A DNA stretch of 64,000 nt from Dehalococcoidia bacterium (GTDB lineage Bacteria; Chloroflexota; Dehalococcoidia; E44-bin15), in NCBI GenBank assembly GCA_041649635.1, contig JBAZMV010000002.1, forward strand, positions 1 to 64,000, in the 5' to 3' direction. Below are positions 16,108 through 24,334 of this stretch, piece by piece. Each line of letters starts with the position of its first letter. Position 1 is the stretch's first letter. The notes under the pieces were generated by a model that saw only the letters and a program-made list of their open reading frames with translations, was not told the origin of the DNA and made no database searches. The position numbers were made by a program, and so were the translations under genes.

Positions 16108-16201
16108 AAACACCTCCAAGACTAATTTACCAGGATGTAATAAAACGGTTCATCTCAAGTGCAAGGCTGTTATATTAATGTATCATATTAGTTAATTTTT
16201 G

Positions 16202-16846
16202 TCAATATTTTCTAATAATGGAAGATACTGGACATAAATCGGCACAAAGCCCGCATCCGTCGCAGGCGGTGTCCGCCAGCCTGTCCCCGCAGAACGTATC
16301 GATTATGGTGCGGTCGCTGCGGAACGCATAGTTGAGTGCGCCGATACCCCTTTTTTCAACGCAGGCCCACACGCATTTGCCGCATAGAACGCATTTATTA
16401 CGGTCGATAGTGATGTCGGGATGGCTGTCGTCTATAGGATAGCTTCGCTCCTTTTTGCGCAGACGCTTAGTCTTTAGGCTTGTTTTTAGGAAGGCGGCGA
16501 TACGGTGCAGTTCGCACTTGCCGTGTTTTGGACAGTTCTTGCAGTCAACGGGATGCGATGCCATGATCATCTCGAACGCCGTGTGCTGCAGTCTGCGAAC
16601 GCGCGGCGTGTCGGTATGTACAATCATACCCTCGATAACGTTCTCGGTGCACGACGTCACAGGGTCAGGTCGCCCGTCGATCTCGACAAGGCACAGGCGG
16701 CAGCCGGCATGCGGCGTTGCGTCGCGGATGGCGCAGAGATTCGGAATATAAATACCGGCATCCAGCGCGGCGAAGAGCAGCTTCTGACCCTCCCGCGCTT
16801 GAACGGCTGTCCCGTCGATAACGATATTTACCTTATTTGCTGTCAT
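16202..16846 (-). CDS. NuoG/HoxU-like iron-sulfur diaphorase subunit
   Basis: A 214-residue electron-transfer subunit matching the N-terminal part of NuoG, the HoxU or HndD N-terminal type. A [2Fe-2S] domain has Cys in NLCAIRDATPHAGCRLC and TSCTE. A His-Cys3 motif HPVDCKNCPKHGKC follows, then two [4Fe-4S] sites (CVLCGKCVWAC and CDGCGLCADLCP). There is no molybdopterin or hydrogenase domain. It overlaps the end of the NuoF-like gene, and the ATG at 16846 with AAAGG upstream is preferred over a TTG at 16861. Together with the two upstream genes it forms an NAD(H)-oxidising module that passes electrons to an enzyme not encoded in this window. Confidence 0.88.
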   Translation of the reverse strand: MTANKVNIVIDGTAVQAREGQKLLFAALDAGIYIPNLCAIRDATPHAGCRLCLVEIDGRPDPVTSCTENVIEGMIVHTDTPRVRRLQHTAFEMIMASHPVDCKNCPKHGKCELHRIAAFLKTSLKTKRLRKKERSYPIDDSHPDITIDRNKCVLCGKCVWACVEKRGIGALNYAFRSDRTIIDTFCGDRLADTACDGCGLCADLCPVSSIIRKY

Positions 16847-18785
16847 TGGAACCTTTTGCAATAGGACTTGGCTCGGATGGCGGCAATTCGCTCAGCGGCG
16901 ATATCTTGACTATGGCCTTGTACTGCGGCGGGCAGGCGGTGATGCAGGTGTCGCATTTGACGCACTTCTCCTGGTCGATGACCTTGATGCCGCTCTTTCC
17001 GGTGAAGATAGCCTCGGTCGGGCAGGTGCCTACGCAGGCGTCGCAGGAACGCTCGCACTTGTCCGGCACGATGTAGGTCGCGGTCAGTTCCGGGCAGACC
17101 TTTGCCGGACATCGCTTCTCGATAATGTGAGCCTCATATTCTTCCTTGAAATACCTAAGCGTTGTCAGGATCGGATTGGGCGCGGACTGGCCCAGCCCGC
17201 ACAGAGAACCTTCCTTGATGTCGGCTGCCAGTTCCTCGATAAGAGAAAGGTCGTCCAACTTGCTATTGCCTCTTGTTATATCTTCGAGGATGTCGAGCAT
17301 CTGGACTGTTCCCAATCGGCAGAAGGTGCATTTCCCGCAGGACTCGCTGCGGGTGAACTCCAGGAAGTAGCGCGCCGTCTCCACAATGCAGTTGTCCTCG
17401 TCGAGCACTACCATACCGCCCGAGCCCATCATGCCGCCGGCGTGCTCCAGCGAGTCAAAGTCGACAGGCAGATCGAGCAGCTTTTCCGGAAGGCAGCCGC
17501 CGGACGGTCCGCCTATCTGCACCGCCTTGAGTTTCCTGCCGTTCGGTATGCCGCCGCCTATGTCGTAAACTATTTGTCGCAGTGTAGTACCCATGGGCAC
17601 TTCGGTCAGGCCGGTGTTGAGCACCTTGCCTGCGAGAGCGAATACGGCGGTGCCCTTCGAGTCGCCCGTGCCGGTGCTTGAGAACCATGCGTCGCCCCGC
17701 TCGATAATCAGCGGCACGTAGGCCAGCGTTTTTACATTGTTAATAAGCGTCGGCTTATTCCATAATCCACGCACCGCGGTTCGCGGCGGGCGCGATCGCG
17801 GCCAGCCGCGTTTTCCCTCCAGCGATGCGATGAGCGCGGTCGCTTCGCCGCAGACAAAGGCTCCCGCCCCTTGGAAAACCTCGATGTCGAACGCGAATCC
17901 GCTGCCTAGGATGTCGCCGCCGAGGAGCTTTTTAGTCCTGGCATGTTTTATAGCATTATCGATGCGTTTCACCGCCAGTGGGTACTCTTCGCGCACGTAT
18001 ACGTAACCTTTCGATGAGCCGATTGCATAGGCGGCAATAGTCATTCCCTCGATGACGGAATGCGGATCGCTCTCTAGTATAGTGCGGTCCATGAAGGCGC
18101 CGGGGTCGCCCTCGTCCGCGTTACAGATGACATATCGTATGTCGCCCGGAGTATCGTGGCAGAGCTGCCATTTGTCCGCGGCGGGGAAGCCGGCGCCGCC
18201 GAGGCCGCGCAGTCCCGATTTACCGATCTCATCGATTATATTCTGCGGCGGCATATCTAGGGCTTTCGCCAGCGCGCTGTAGCCTCCGGTAGCAACGTAC
18301 TGGTCGATATCATCCGGATCGATCTCGCCGCAGTGGCGCAGGAGATTGCGTTGTTCATGTTGAAACCTGGGCTGGTCGAAGATCGATGGAATCTCTTCGT
18401 TCTCCTCCAGCGCGCCTAGAGCGAACTCAAGGCACGGGTCGTTGCCGACGATGAAGTCGCTCACCAGTCTTTCGGCAACGCCGGGTGTGACGTATCCGTA
18501 GCATATCGGCGGGTATCCCGGTTTGGAAATGACCACGAGCGGCTCGGCGTAGCAGTAGCCCCTGCAGCCGACCTCGACGAGCGTTGCGTCGATTTTTCTG
18601 CGCTCGAGTTCGTCACGAAGTGTCTGCATGGTGTCCAGCGCGCCGGCGGCGCGCCCGCAGGTGGCGGTTCCTATCGTGATGGATATGCGGTCGTCGGCAG
18701 AAGCGCGTTTGCATGCGGAAACGGCTTCCGTATAAAGCCTCTCGAATATCGTTTGCGCCGCGTTATTTATGCTTCTTTTCGCCAT
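16833..18785 (-). CDS. NuoF/HndC-like NADH-oxidising flavoprotein
   Basis: At 650 residues this is an extended NuoF. An N-terminal thioredoxin-like [2Fe-2S] domain (about 1-125, CGRAAGA and CRGYCYAEP) is followed by the FMN/NADH domain with GLRGLGGAGFPAADKW. An SLBB-like segment comes next, then the [4Fe-4S] motif ESCGKCTFCRLG near residue 480, and a C-terminal two-cluster ferredoxin (CERSCDACVGTCP and CVKCDTCITACP). This architecture is typical of HndC, HydB and related diaphorases, some of which act in electron bifurcation. It overlaps nuoE upstream by 23 bases and the NuoG-like gene downstream by 14, indicating a coupled operon. Confidence 0.92.
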   Translation of the reverse strand: MAKRSINNAAQTIFERLYTEAVSACKRASADDRISITIGTATCGRAAGALDTMQTLRDELERRKIDATLVEVGCRGYCYAEPLVVISKPGYPPICYGYVTPGVAERLVSDFIVGNDPCLEFALGALEENEEIPSIFDQPRFQHEQRNLLRHCGEIDPDDIDQYVATGGYSALAKALDMPPQNIIDEIGKSGLRGLGGAGFPAADKWQLCHDTPGDIRYVICNADEGDPGAFMDRTILESDPHSVIEGMTIAAYAIGSSKGYVYVREEYPLAVKRIDNAIKHARTKKLLGGDILGSGFAFDIEVFQGAGAFVCGEATALIASLEGKRGWPRSRPPRTAVRGLWNKPTLINNVKTLAYVPLIIERGDAWFSSTGTGDSKGTAVFALAGKVLNTGLTEVPMGTTLRQIVYDIGGGIPNGRKLKAVQIGGPSGGCLPEKLLDLPVDFDSLEHAGGMMGSGGMVVLDEDNCIVETARYFLEFTRSESCGKCTFCRLGTVQMLDILEDITRGNSKLDDLSLIEELAADIKEGSLCGLGQSAPNPILTTLRYFKEEYEAHIIEKRCPAKVCPELTATYIVPDKCERSCDACVGTCPTEAIFTGKSGIKVIDQEKCVKCDTCITACPPQYKAIVKISPLSELPPSEPSPIAKGSNDSK

Positions 18786-19266
18786 TCCGTTTTTTCTTTT
18801 TCAGTTCGAAATCGAGCAGGATGCCCTTGACGCGTGTTGGCGAGACCTTTGCTTCGATATTGTTATTGACCACGGTAACAGGCGCCATGGCGCAGCAGCC
18901 GACGCAGGCCACGCGCTCCAGACTGTACTCACGGTCGGCGCTGGTCTTGCCTTCTTCGAGGTTGAGCTCACGTTTCCATGAGTCGAGGATTATCCTGCCG
19001 CCTTTGATCTGGCAGGCGGTTCCCAGGCAGACCTTGATCTGATTTCTGCCGGGCGGCGTGAGACGGAACTGGTTGTAGAAGGTCGCAACCGAGTAAACCT
19101 CGCTGTTTTGCAATCCCAGCTTATCGGCTATCGCGGCCATGGCCTCGCGCGGCAGCCAGCCCAGCCTGGCCTGTGTGTTTTGCAACACGGGGATTAGATC
19201 GCCGCGTCCCGTCTGACGCGGGACAATCGCATCGACGATTTGTTTTATAGATGACTCTTTGCTCAA
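18763..19266 (-). CDS. NuoE/HndA-like [2Fe-2S] subunit
   Basis: A thioredoxin-fold [2Fe-2S] subunit of about 167 residues. Ligands are CLGTAC and, after the usual gap, CVGCC followed by AMAPV, matching the NuoE C-x4-C ... C-x3-C pattern. It is the first gene of the trio and delivers or stores electrons beside the NuoF FMN. I prefer the TTG start at 19266, six bases after AGGA; an in-frame TTG at 19284 is possible. A strong promoter lies about 37 bases upstream. Confidence 0.9.
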   Translation of the reverse strand: MSKESSIKQIVDAIVPRQTGRGDLIPVLQNTQARLGWLPREAMAAIADKLGLQNSEVYSVATFYNQFRLTPPGRNQIKVCLGTACQIKGGRIILDSWKRELNLEEGKTSADREYSLERVACVGCCAMAPVTVVNNNIEAKVSPTRVKGILLDFELKKKKRNGEKKHK

Positions 19267-19302
19267 ATGCGTTCCTGTCGCCAAATTTGCAAACTACCTG
19301 CG

Positions 19303-19331
19303 ATTATAACACCACACGGTATCGCTGTTAA
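19303..19331 (-). promoter_or_regulatory. promoter of the diaphorase operon
   Basis: Minus strand: TTAACA (19331-19326), a 17-base spacer, then a perfect TATAAT (19308-19303). It lies back to back with the 5S rRNA promoter. Confidence 0.75.
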
Positions 19332-19371
19332 GTTGTATTCAATGAGTTTGCATATCAGGCCGTCCAGGTGC

Positions 19372-19400
19372 TTTACACCATAAAATAGTTCTGTTATAAT
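19372..19400 (+). promoter_or_regulatory. 5S rRNA promoter
   Basis: TTTACA (19372-19377), a 17-base spacer and TATAAT (19395-19400), placing the transcript start near 19407, just before the 5S terminal stem. Confidence 0.85.
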
Positions 19401-19410
19401 CCCCTTTGGC

Positions 19411-19533
19411 TTTCCGGTGGTTTGAGCGAGGTGGCCCCACCCGTTCCCATCCCGAACACGGAAGTGAAACTCCTCAGCGCAGACGATACTGGTCTCGCGA
19501 GAGGCTGCGGAAAATATGCCACTGCCGGGGAGC
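19411..19533 (+). rRNA. rrf: 5S ribosomal RNA, unlinked
   Basis: Contains the universal 5S core CCACCCGTTCCCATCCCGAA, then CACGGAAGTGAAACTCCTCAGC and the later GATACTGGTCTCGCGAGAG. The ends pair as CCGGTGG with CCAC-TG-CCGG. The flanking GGCT (19408) and AGCC (19531) extend that stem and are followed by TTTTT, so the terminal helix may double as terminator. No 23S or 16S gene is adjacent: a protein operon diverges upstream and rpsU follows. It has its own promoter. The exact ends are uncertain by a few bases. Confidence 0.93.
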
Positions 19534-19545
19534 CTTTTTAGTTGC

Positions 19546-19574
19546 TTGACACGGGTTTATCTCATAGCTAGAAT
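19546..19574 (+). promoter_or_regulatory. rpsU promoter
   Basis: TTGACA (19546-19551), a 17-base spacer and TAGAAT (19569-19574), 47 bases before the rpsU start and directly after the 5S terminator. Confidence 0.8.
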
Positions 19575-19620
19575 AAGCTCGTTGTGCCATAAACATACTG
19601 GCCCGAAGGGAGGCGATAAT

Positions 19621-19821
19621 GTGGCGGAGGTGAGACTCGGAGACCATGAGAGCTTTGAGGAGTTGCTCAGAAGGTTCAGCCGAAAGGTTCAACAGGCGGG
19701 GATTCTCTCTGAATATCGTCGCAGAGAGCACTTTGAGAAGCCGAGCATCGCTCGAAAGAAGAAGGCGGCTGCCAAGAGAAGGAAGTCCGGCAGGAGTTCC
19801 AGCGGCTTTTCTAAAGGTTAG
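19621..19821 (+). CDS. rpsU: 30S ribosomal protein S21
   Basis: A 66-residue basic protein. ESFEELLRRFSRKVQQAGIL followed by a short acidic/basic helix and a Lys/Arg-rich tail (ARKKKAAAKRRKSGR) is the S21 pattern. S21 sits near the mRNA exit on the 30S subunit and helps initiation. The start is GTG at 19621 (VAEVRLGDHES), set by GGGAGG eight bases upstream; an ATG two bases earlier is out of frame. yqeY follows, as in many bacteria. Confidence 0.93.
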   Translation: MAEVRLGDHESFEELLRRFSRKVQQAGILSEYRRREHFEKPSIARKKKAAAKRRKSGRSSSGFSKG

Positions 19822-19853
19822 CATCGAAGCGATTCTAGATGTGAGTGGATAAC

Positions 19854-20303
19854 ATGTCGCTTCAGGAACGAATTACATCCGATTTACATAAAGCGCAGAA
19901 ACAGGGAGATAAATCCCGCGTGTCTGCGCTTCGTCTTATTATATCCGGCATTCAATACGCTGAAATCGCTAAGGGCGCTTCTCTGGATGAGGCCGGCGTG
20001 ATAGATGTTTTTAATAAGGAAGTTAAACAGCGGCGTGAGAGCATTGAAGAGTTTGCCAAAGGCAACCGCGGTGACCTGGTGGAAAAAGAGAAAATCGAAT
20101 TAGCTATATTGCTCGAATATCTGCCCAAGCAGCTGAGCCGCGAAGAAGTTACCGCGATTGTCAAACAGGTAATAAATGAGGTGGGGGCCAAGGGCCCCGG
20201 CGATAAAGGCAAGGTGATGTCCAGGCTTATGCCGCAGGTTAAGGGAAAGGCGGATGGGCGCGAGGCGGGCTCTGTCGTGGATGAGATCCTTGCCGCCTTG
20301 TAG
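19854..20303 (+). CDS. YqeY/GatB-like tail domain protein
   Basis: A 149-residue protein of the YqeY family, related to the C-terminal tRNA-binding domain of GatB. Landmarks are LQERITSDLHKAQKQGDKSR, VSALRLIISGIQYAEI, the E-KIELAILLEYLPKQLS segment and the end KGKADGREAGSVVDEILA. It is commonly encoded next to rpsU; it may bind tRNA, but its precise function is not established. ATG 19854 is chosen; GTG 19845 is an in-frame alternative. A terminator follows at 20327. Confidence 0.9.
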   Translation: MSLQERITSDLHKAQKQGDKSRVSALRLIISGIQYAEIAKGASLDEAGVIDVFNKEVKQRRESIEEFAKGNRGDLVEKEKIELAILLEYLPKQLSREEVTAIVKQVINEVGAKGPGDKGKVMSRLMPQVKGKADGREAGSVVDEILAAL

Positions 20304-20326
20304 GTTTCTTTAATAAGTTAAGACGT

Positions 20327-20356
20327 CCGCATCAATCCGGTGGTGCGGCCTTTTTA
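20327..20356 (+). terminator. terminator after yqeY
   Basis: Arms CCGCATCA (20327-20334) and TGGTGCGG (20341-20348), then CCTTTTTATTT. It ends the rpsU-yqeY transcript. Confidence 0.85.
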
Positions 20357-20408
20357 TTTAATGCTTCCAGACTATCTCTTACTCATCGTATACAAACGAT
20401 CGGAAGTT

Positions 20409-20437
20409 TTGAAGTTTTTGTGGGTGTGGATTATAAT
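20409..20437 (+). promoter_or_regulatory. promoter of the rplI-dnaB operon
   Basis: TTGAAG (20409-20414), a 17-base spacer and a perfect TATAAT (20432-20437), 22 bases before the rplI ATG. Confidence 0.75.
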
Positions 20438-20458
20438 AACTGCAATAGGAGTGTAAAT

Positions 20459-20983
20459 ATGAAAGTAGTATTGATTCAGGAAGTCCCGGGTTTAGGAAAT
20501 GTGGGAGATGTTAAAGAAGTGTCGGGCGGATACGGCCGCAACTATCTTATCCCCAGGGGTTATGCGCAGTTCGCTACTACCGATAGTCTGAAAAGGGTGG
20601 ATAATCTGAGGGCCAAGGAAGATAAACGTCAGAAGGCCCTGAACATGGAGATGGCGGACTTCGCTAAGCAGTTGGAAGGTTTGGAAGTAGTAATTAAGGC
20701 CAAAGTGGGAGGGCAGGAAAGGCTGTACGGCTCGGTCACAGGGGCGGACATTGCCGATTACGTTAAGCAGTTGACCGGCCAGGAGATAGATAAACGAAAG
20801 GTTCTCTTGCCTGAGGCTATCCATAAAGTCGGCGAGTACGGGGTGTCCGTTAAGCTGTCGAGAGACCTTGCTCCCAAGCTGAAGGTATTAGTGGTTGATG
20901 AAAAGGCGGAGGCCAAGGCTGAGATTAAGGCGGAGGGTAAGGAAGAGCCGGAGTCAAATCCGGAGGAGACGGCCGCAAGTTAG
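20459..20983 (+). CDS. rplI: 50S ribosomal protein L9
   Basis: A 174-residue protein beginning MKVVLIQEVPGLGNVGDVKE followed by GYGRNYLIPRGYA, the L9 N-terminal domain signature. A long connecting helix (residues about 42-76) and the C-terminal rRNA-binding domain (LYGSVTGADIADYVK) follow. The tail is unusually long and acidic, rich in Glu, Lys and Ala (about 150-174). AGGAG upstream fixes the ATG at 20459. It is the first gene of a replication operon, the common rplI-dnaB arrangement. Confidence 0.95.
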   Translation: MKVVLIQEVPGLGNVGDVKEVSGGYGRNYLIPRGYAQFATTDSLKRVDNLRAKEDKRQKALNMEMADFAKQLEGLEVVIKAKVGGQERLYGSVTGADIADYVKQLTGQEIDKRKVLLPEAIHKVGEYGVSVKLSRDLAPKLKVLVVDEKAEAKAEIKAEGKEEPESNPEETAAS

Positions 20984-20992
20984 GTATATGGC

Positions 20993-22342
20993 ATGACCAC
21001 TGATAAATTGCCTCCGCATGATATCGAAGCAGAGGAGGCCGTGCTCGGCTCTCTTCTGGTGGACAGCGGGGCGATTTATAAAATAACCACTGTAATCGCA
21101 CCCGAGGACTTTTACCGCGAGAAAAACCTGTGGGTTTATCAAGCCTGCTGCGACCTGTACGAGAGGAACGAGGCTATAGATCAGGTCACAGTGGCTCATG
21201 AATTGAGCCGCGCGGCGCGGCTGGAGGCGGTAGGCGGGGCGGCGTATTTAAGCCACCTGGTGTCCAACGTAGCAACTTCCGTTCATATCGAGCATTACGC
21301 TCAGATAGTACACCGTTTGTCCGTGATGCGGCGATTGATCAGCGCAGCCTCGCAGATCGAATCGATAGGCTACGGCGCCGGGCCTGATGTTGATGAGGCC
21401 ATCTCCAAGGCGGAGGACGTCCTGGTGCGACTGCGCCACGGCGAACGTCCGCGTGAATTCGTTCCGATAAAGGATCTGCTTAACACCTATTTTGAAGATA
21501 CCGAGATCAAATCCTTTGAGGGTGACGTGGTGTTCACCGGGTATAAGGCGCTCGATAACCGTCTTGGCGGCCTGCGCCGCTCCGATATGATCGTTCTTGC
21601 CGCCCGGCCCAGCCTGGGCAAGACAAGTCTGGCCCTGGGCATCGCCAGGAACGCCGCGGTCAATCAGAAGGCCAAGGTGGCTATATTCAGTATAGAAATG
21701 TCGCATGAGCAGATCGTGCAGCGCTTCCTCGCCAGCGAAGCCGGCGTGGACTCGCACAGGCTGCGTCTCGGCGAACAGACGGAGGCGGAGGAACGCAAGA
21801 TGATGGACGCCACCGGCGTTCTGTCGGAGGCTCTGATCTTTATCGATGATTCCCCTACACTTAGTGTTATAGAGATGAAGTCCAAGGCTCGGCAGCTTCA
21901 CTTCGAAAGAGGCGTGGATCTCTTGATAGTCGATTATATACAGCTGATGCACGGAAACGGCAGGGATAACCGCGTTCAGGAGATGACAGAGATATCGCGC
22001 TCCATAAAGCAGATGGCCCGCGAATTGAACGTGCCGGTGATCGCCGTGTCCCAGTTGTCGCGCGCCGCCGAGCAGCGCCAGACTCACCGGCCGCAGCTTT
22101 CCGATTTGAGAGAGAGCGGCTCCATCGAGCAGGATGCCGATGTAGTTATGTTCATATATCGCGAGGATACATATACCAAAGAGGACCAGTGGGAGAAGGA
22201 GCATCCCGGCGAAAAATATCCCAGGGGCGTAGCCGATATCATCATCGCTAAGCACCGCAATGGTCCTATCGGGGAGGAAAAGCTGCGTTTCCTGTCGAAC
22301 ACGGTGAGGTTTACGGATTATGAAGTGGAGAGGGCGGCATGA
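20993..22342 (+). CDS. dnaB: replicative DNA helicase DnaB
   Basis: At 449 residues this matches the family. The N-terminal collar domain (PHDIEAEEAVLGSLLVD, about 8-105) binds primase, and the C-terminal RecA-like domain carries the Walker A ARPSLGKTS, VAIFSIEMSHEQIVQRF, the Walker B LLIVDYIQLMHG, the motif SQLSRAAEQR, and the end IIIAKHRNGPIG. It unwinds the fork as a hexamer. No intein is present. It overlaps the DnaD-like gene by 4 bases (ATGA). Confidence 0.97.
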   Translation: MTTDKLPPHDIEAEEAVLGSLLVDSGAIYKITTVIAPEDFYREKNLWVYQACCDLYERNEAIDQVTVAHELSRAARLEAVGGAAYLSHLVSNVATSVHIEHYAQIVHRLSVMRRLISAASQIESIGYGAGPDVDEAISKAEDVLVRLRHGERPREFVPIKDLLNTYFEDTEIKSFEGDVVFTGYKALDNRLGGLRRSDMIVLAARPSLGKTSLALGIARNAAVNQKAKVAIFSIEMSHEQIVQRFLASEAGVDSHRLRLGEQTEAEERKMMDATGVLSEALIFIDDSPTLSVIEMKSKARQLHFERGVDLLIVDYIQLMHGNGRDNRVQEMTEISRSIKQMARELNVPVIAVSQLSRAAEQRQTHRPQLSDLRESGSIEQDADVVMFIYREDTYTKEDQWEKEHPGEKYPRGVADIIIAKHRNGPIGEEKLRFLSNTVRFTDYEVERAA

Positions 22343-23031
22343 AGCCCTTTGACGGCTTCCAGAAGAATACGCGGTACACGCCGCTGCCGAACGTCTTCTT
22401 CAGCCGTATAGCGCCCGATGTACAGGACGCGGCCGAGCTTAAGGTTATACTGCATATATTCTATTTGCTTTATCAGAAGAAGGGTTATCCTAAATATGTC
22501 GCCGATGCCGAGCTTTTAAGCGATAAGGAACTGGTGTCTGGTGTCGGCGGTTCCGAGGCTCTGCACCGCGGTTTGCGGCAGGCGCTGGATCGTGGCGTTT
22601 TGGTTCGATGCGAGCTTGAGCGCGGGGGTCAGCCTGTCGCGTTATACCTACTCAACTCGGAGGAGGGGCGTGAGGCGTGCTCCATGATAAAGAACGGCGA
22701 AATCGATGTCGCGGCTGTCCCCGTTCGCGAGGCTTGCGGGGAAGTGGTGGCGGAGCCGAATATCTTTGAGCTGTACGAGCGCAATATCGGGATGCTGACC
22801 CCGATGATCGGCGATGAATTGAAAGAGGCGGAGCAGATATATCCCGCCTCCTGGATAGAGGACGCGTTCCGCGAGGCGGTGAGCAGGAACAAGCGAAGCT
22901 GGAAATACATCGAAACGATCTTGAAACGCTGGGCCAGCGAGGGCAGGGGAGATGGAGAAACTGGGAGAGATTCTAAAGAAGACCCCGACAGGTACGTCAA
23001 AGGCAAGTACGGGCACATCGTCAAGCGCTGA
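22339..23031 (+). CDS. DnaD-domain replication initiation protein
   Basis: A 230-residue protein. The N-terminal half is a winged-helix-like region (TRYTPLPNVFFSRIAPDV, then ELKVILHIFYLLYQKKGY). The C-terminal half is a DnaD/DnaB2 domain (about 145-215: NIFELYERNIGMLTPMIGDE, WIEDAFREAVSRNKRSWKYI and ILKRW). DnaD proteins help load the helicase at origins and restart sites. It is coupled to dnaB upstream and overlaps the DnaC-like gene by 80 bases. Phage-type DnaD genes look similar, but the operon is chromosomal-housekeeping in character. Confidence 0.88.
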   Translation: MKPFDGFQKNTRYTPLPNVFFSRIAPDVQDAAELKVILHIFYLLYQKKGYPKYVADAELLSDKELVSGVGGSEALHRGLRQALDRGVLVRCELERGGQPVALYLLNSEEGREACSMIKNGEIDVAAVPVREACGEVVAEPNIFELYERNIGMLTPMIGDELKEAEQIYPASWIEDAFREAVSRNKRSWKYIETILKRWASEGRGDGETGRDSKEDPDRYVKGKYGHIVKR

Positions 23032-23800
23032 AGCCGGAGATACGGGGAATGAGTGCCCTCTTTGCAAGGGCGCCGGTTTCGTGTATCCGATGCTCGATTC
23101 CGGGCGGCCCGATTATTCCAGGGTCGTTGCGTGCAAGTGCGGCAAGGACGAGATGGACGGCGAGAGGGTGGAACGCCTGCGCCGCGACAGCGGGGACCTG
23201 GCGCTGAAGCTTCTCAGGAGTATGACATTCGATACTTTCGATCCGAAGCGCGATAACCTCCCCAGGGAACAGCAGGAGAATCTGAGCAAGGCTTATAAGA
23301 CGGCCCGTGACTACGCCCAGCATCTGGACGGATGGCTTGTTTTTCTCGGCCCCAACGGCTGCGGCAAAACCCACCTCGCTGCGTCTATCGGCAACTATCA
23401 GTTGGAGAAGGGTAATCCGGTCTATTTCAAGGTCGTTCCCGATCTGCTTGACCACCTGCGCTCCGCGTTCGGGCCGGAGAGCAGGTCGACTTATGATGAA
23501 ATATTTGAGAGGGTCAAGAACGCTCCTCTGCTGATACTTGATGACTTTGGGGAGCAGGCCAGTACGCCTTGGGCGCAGGAGAAGCTGTATCAGGTCATCA
23601 ACTACCGCTACAACGCGCAGTTGCCGACCGTTATAACCTCCTGCTTCTCGCTGGAGGACATCGAGATGAGGATAAGCTCGCGGCTGGCCGATATAAGGCT
23701 GAGCACATCCTTCAATATAAACGTTCCGGATTATCGCTCCGACCTGTCGCCGTCCGAGGCCGGTAAGCAACAGAGCCGTCGAACGCGGAGGACGCGTTAG
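22952..23800 (+). CDS. DnaC/DnaI-like helicase loader ATPase
   Basis: A 282-residue AAA+ protein. The N-terminus has a zinc-binding module (CPLC ... CKCG), as in DnaI-type loaders. The ATPase has Walker A GPNGCGKTH (about 134), Walker B LLILDDFGEQ, and sensor and arginine segments (VITSCFSLEDIEMRISSRL). It should load DnaB with the DnaD-like partner. The ATG at 22952 follows AGGGGAG and lies 80 bases inside the preceding gene, an unusually long overlap, so the N-terminal 25 residues share DNA with the DnaD tail. Confidence 0.9.
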   Translation: MEKLGEILKKTPTGTSKASTGTSSSAEAGDTGNECPLCKGAGFVYPMLDSGRPDYSRVVACKCGKDEMDGERVERLRRDSGDLALKLLRSMTFDTFDPKRDNLPREQQENLSKAYKTARDYAQHLDGWLVFLGPNGCGKTHLAASIGNYQLEKGNPVYFKVVPDLLDHLRSAFGPESRSTYDEIFERVKNAPLLILDDFGEQASTPWAQEKLYQVINYRYNAQLPTVITSCFSLEDIEMRISSRLADIRLSTSFNINVPDYRSDLSPSEAGKQQSRRTRRTR

Positions 23801-23803
23801 GAT

Positions 23804-24334
23804 ATGATCAATTCTCCCGTACTCGTACTGAATCAGAACTACGAGCCGCTCAATATTGCGCGCGTGCGTAGGGCTTTAGTGCTGGTGATGATGGGGAAAG
23901 CGGAGACTATTGAGAACGGTTCGGGCGTCATACGCACATCCAACGAAACCGTGGAGATTCCCTCGGTGATACGGCTGCTGTACCTGGTGAAGCGGCCGCG
24001 ACACGAGAAGCGGCTGACCAGGCGGGAGGTATTTCGCAGGGATCAGCAGACCTGCCAGTATTGCGGCAAGGAGACGAAGAATCTCACCCTGGACCATGTT
24101 CTCCCCCGTCACCGAGGGGGCAAGCACGTATGGGATAACGTGGCCAGCGCCTGTTTTCAGTGTAACAACCGCAAGGCAGGGCGCACTCCGCAGGAGGCAG
24201 GGATGAAGCTGATAAACAAGCCGTGCGCGCCTTACTCCAGCGGATACTATGTGTCTATAGAATATATGCAGCGGCACGACGGGTGGAAAAAGTTCTTACC
24301 GATGCATCGGGAGAGGGTGGCCGGGGAGGTTTAA
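23804..24334 (+). CDS. HNH endonuclease, conserved chromosomal type
   Basis: A 176-residue protein of the widely conserved bacterial HNH family that starts VLVLNQNYEPLNI. The nuclease core has CQYCG, LTLDHVLPRHRGGKHVWDN, and CFQCNNRKAGRTP, with paired zinc cysteines and the catalytic His. It starts 3 bases after the DnaC-like gene and is the last gene of the rplI-dnaB operon. This family is found in many genomes near replication or repair genes; its substrate is not established. It converges with the ricT-like gene, overlapping it by 4 bases. Confidence 0.9.
   Translation: MINSPVLVLNQNYEPLNIARVRRALVLVMMGKAETIENGSGVIRTSNETVEIPSVIRLLYLVKRPRHEKRLTRREVFRRDQQTCQYCGKETKNLTLDHVLPRHRGGKHVWDNVASACFQCNNRKAGRTPQEAGMKLINKPCAPYSSGYYVSIEYMQRHDGWKKFLPMHRERVAGEV

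Noticed and set aside
22339..24334. Prophage replication module
   Set aside because: DnaD, DnaC and HNH genes can be phage-borne, but here they are coupled to rplI and dnaB with no structural, integrase or lysis genes nearby.
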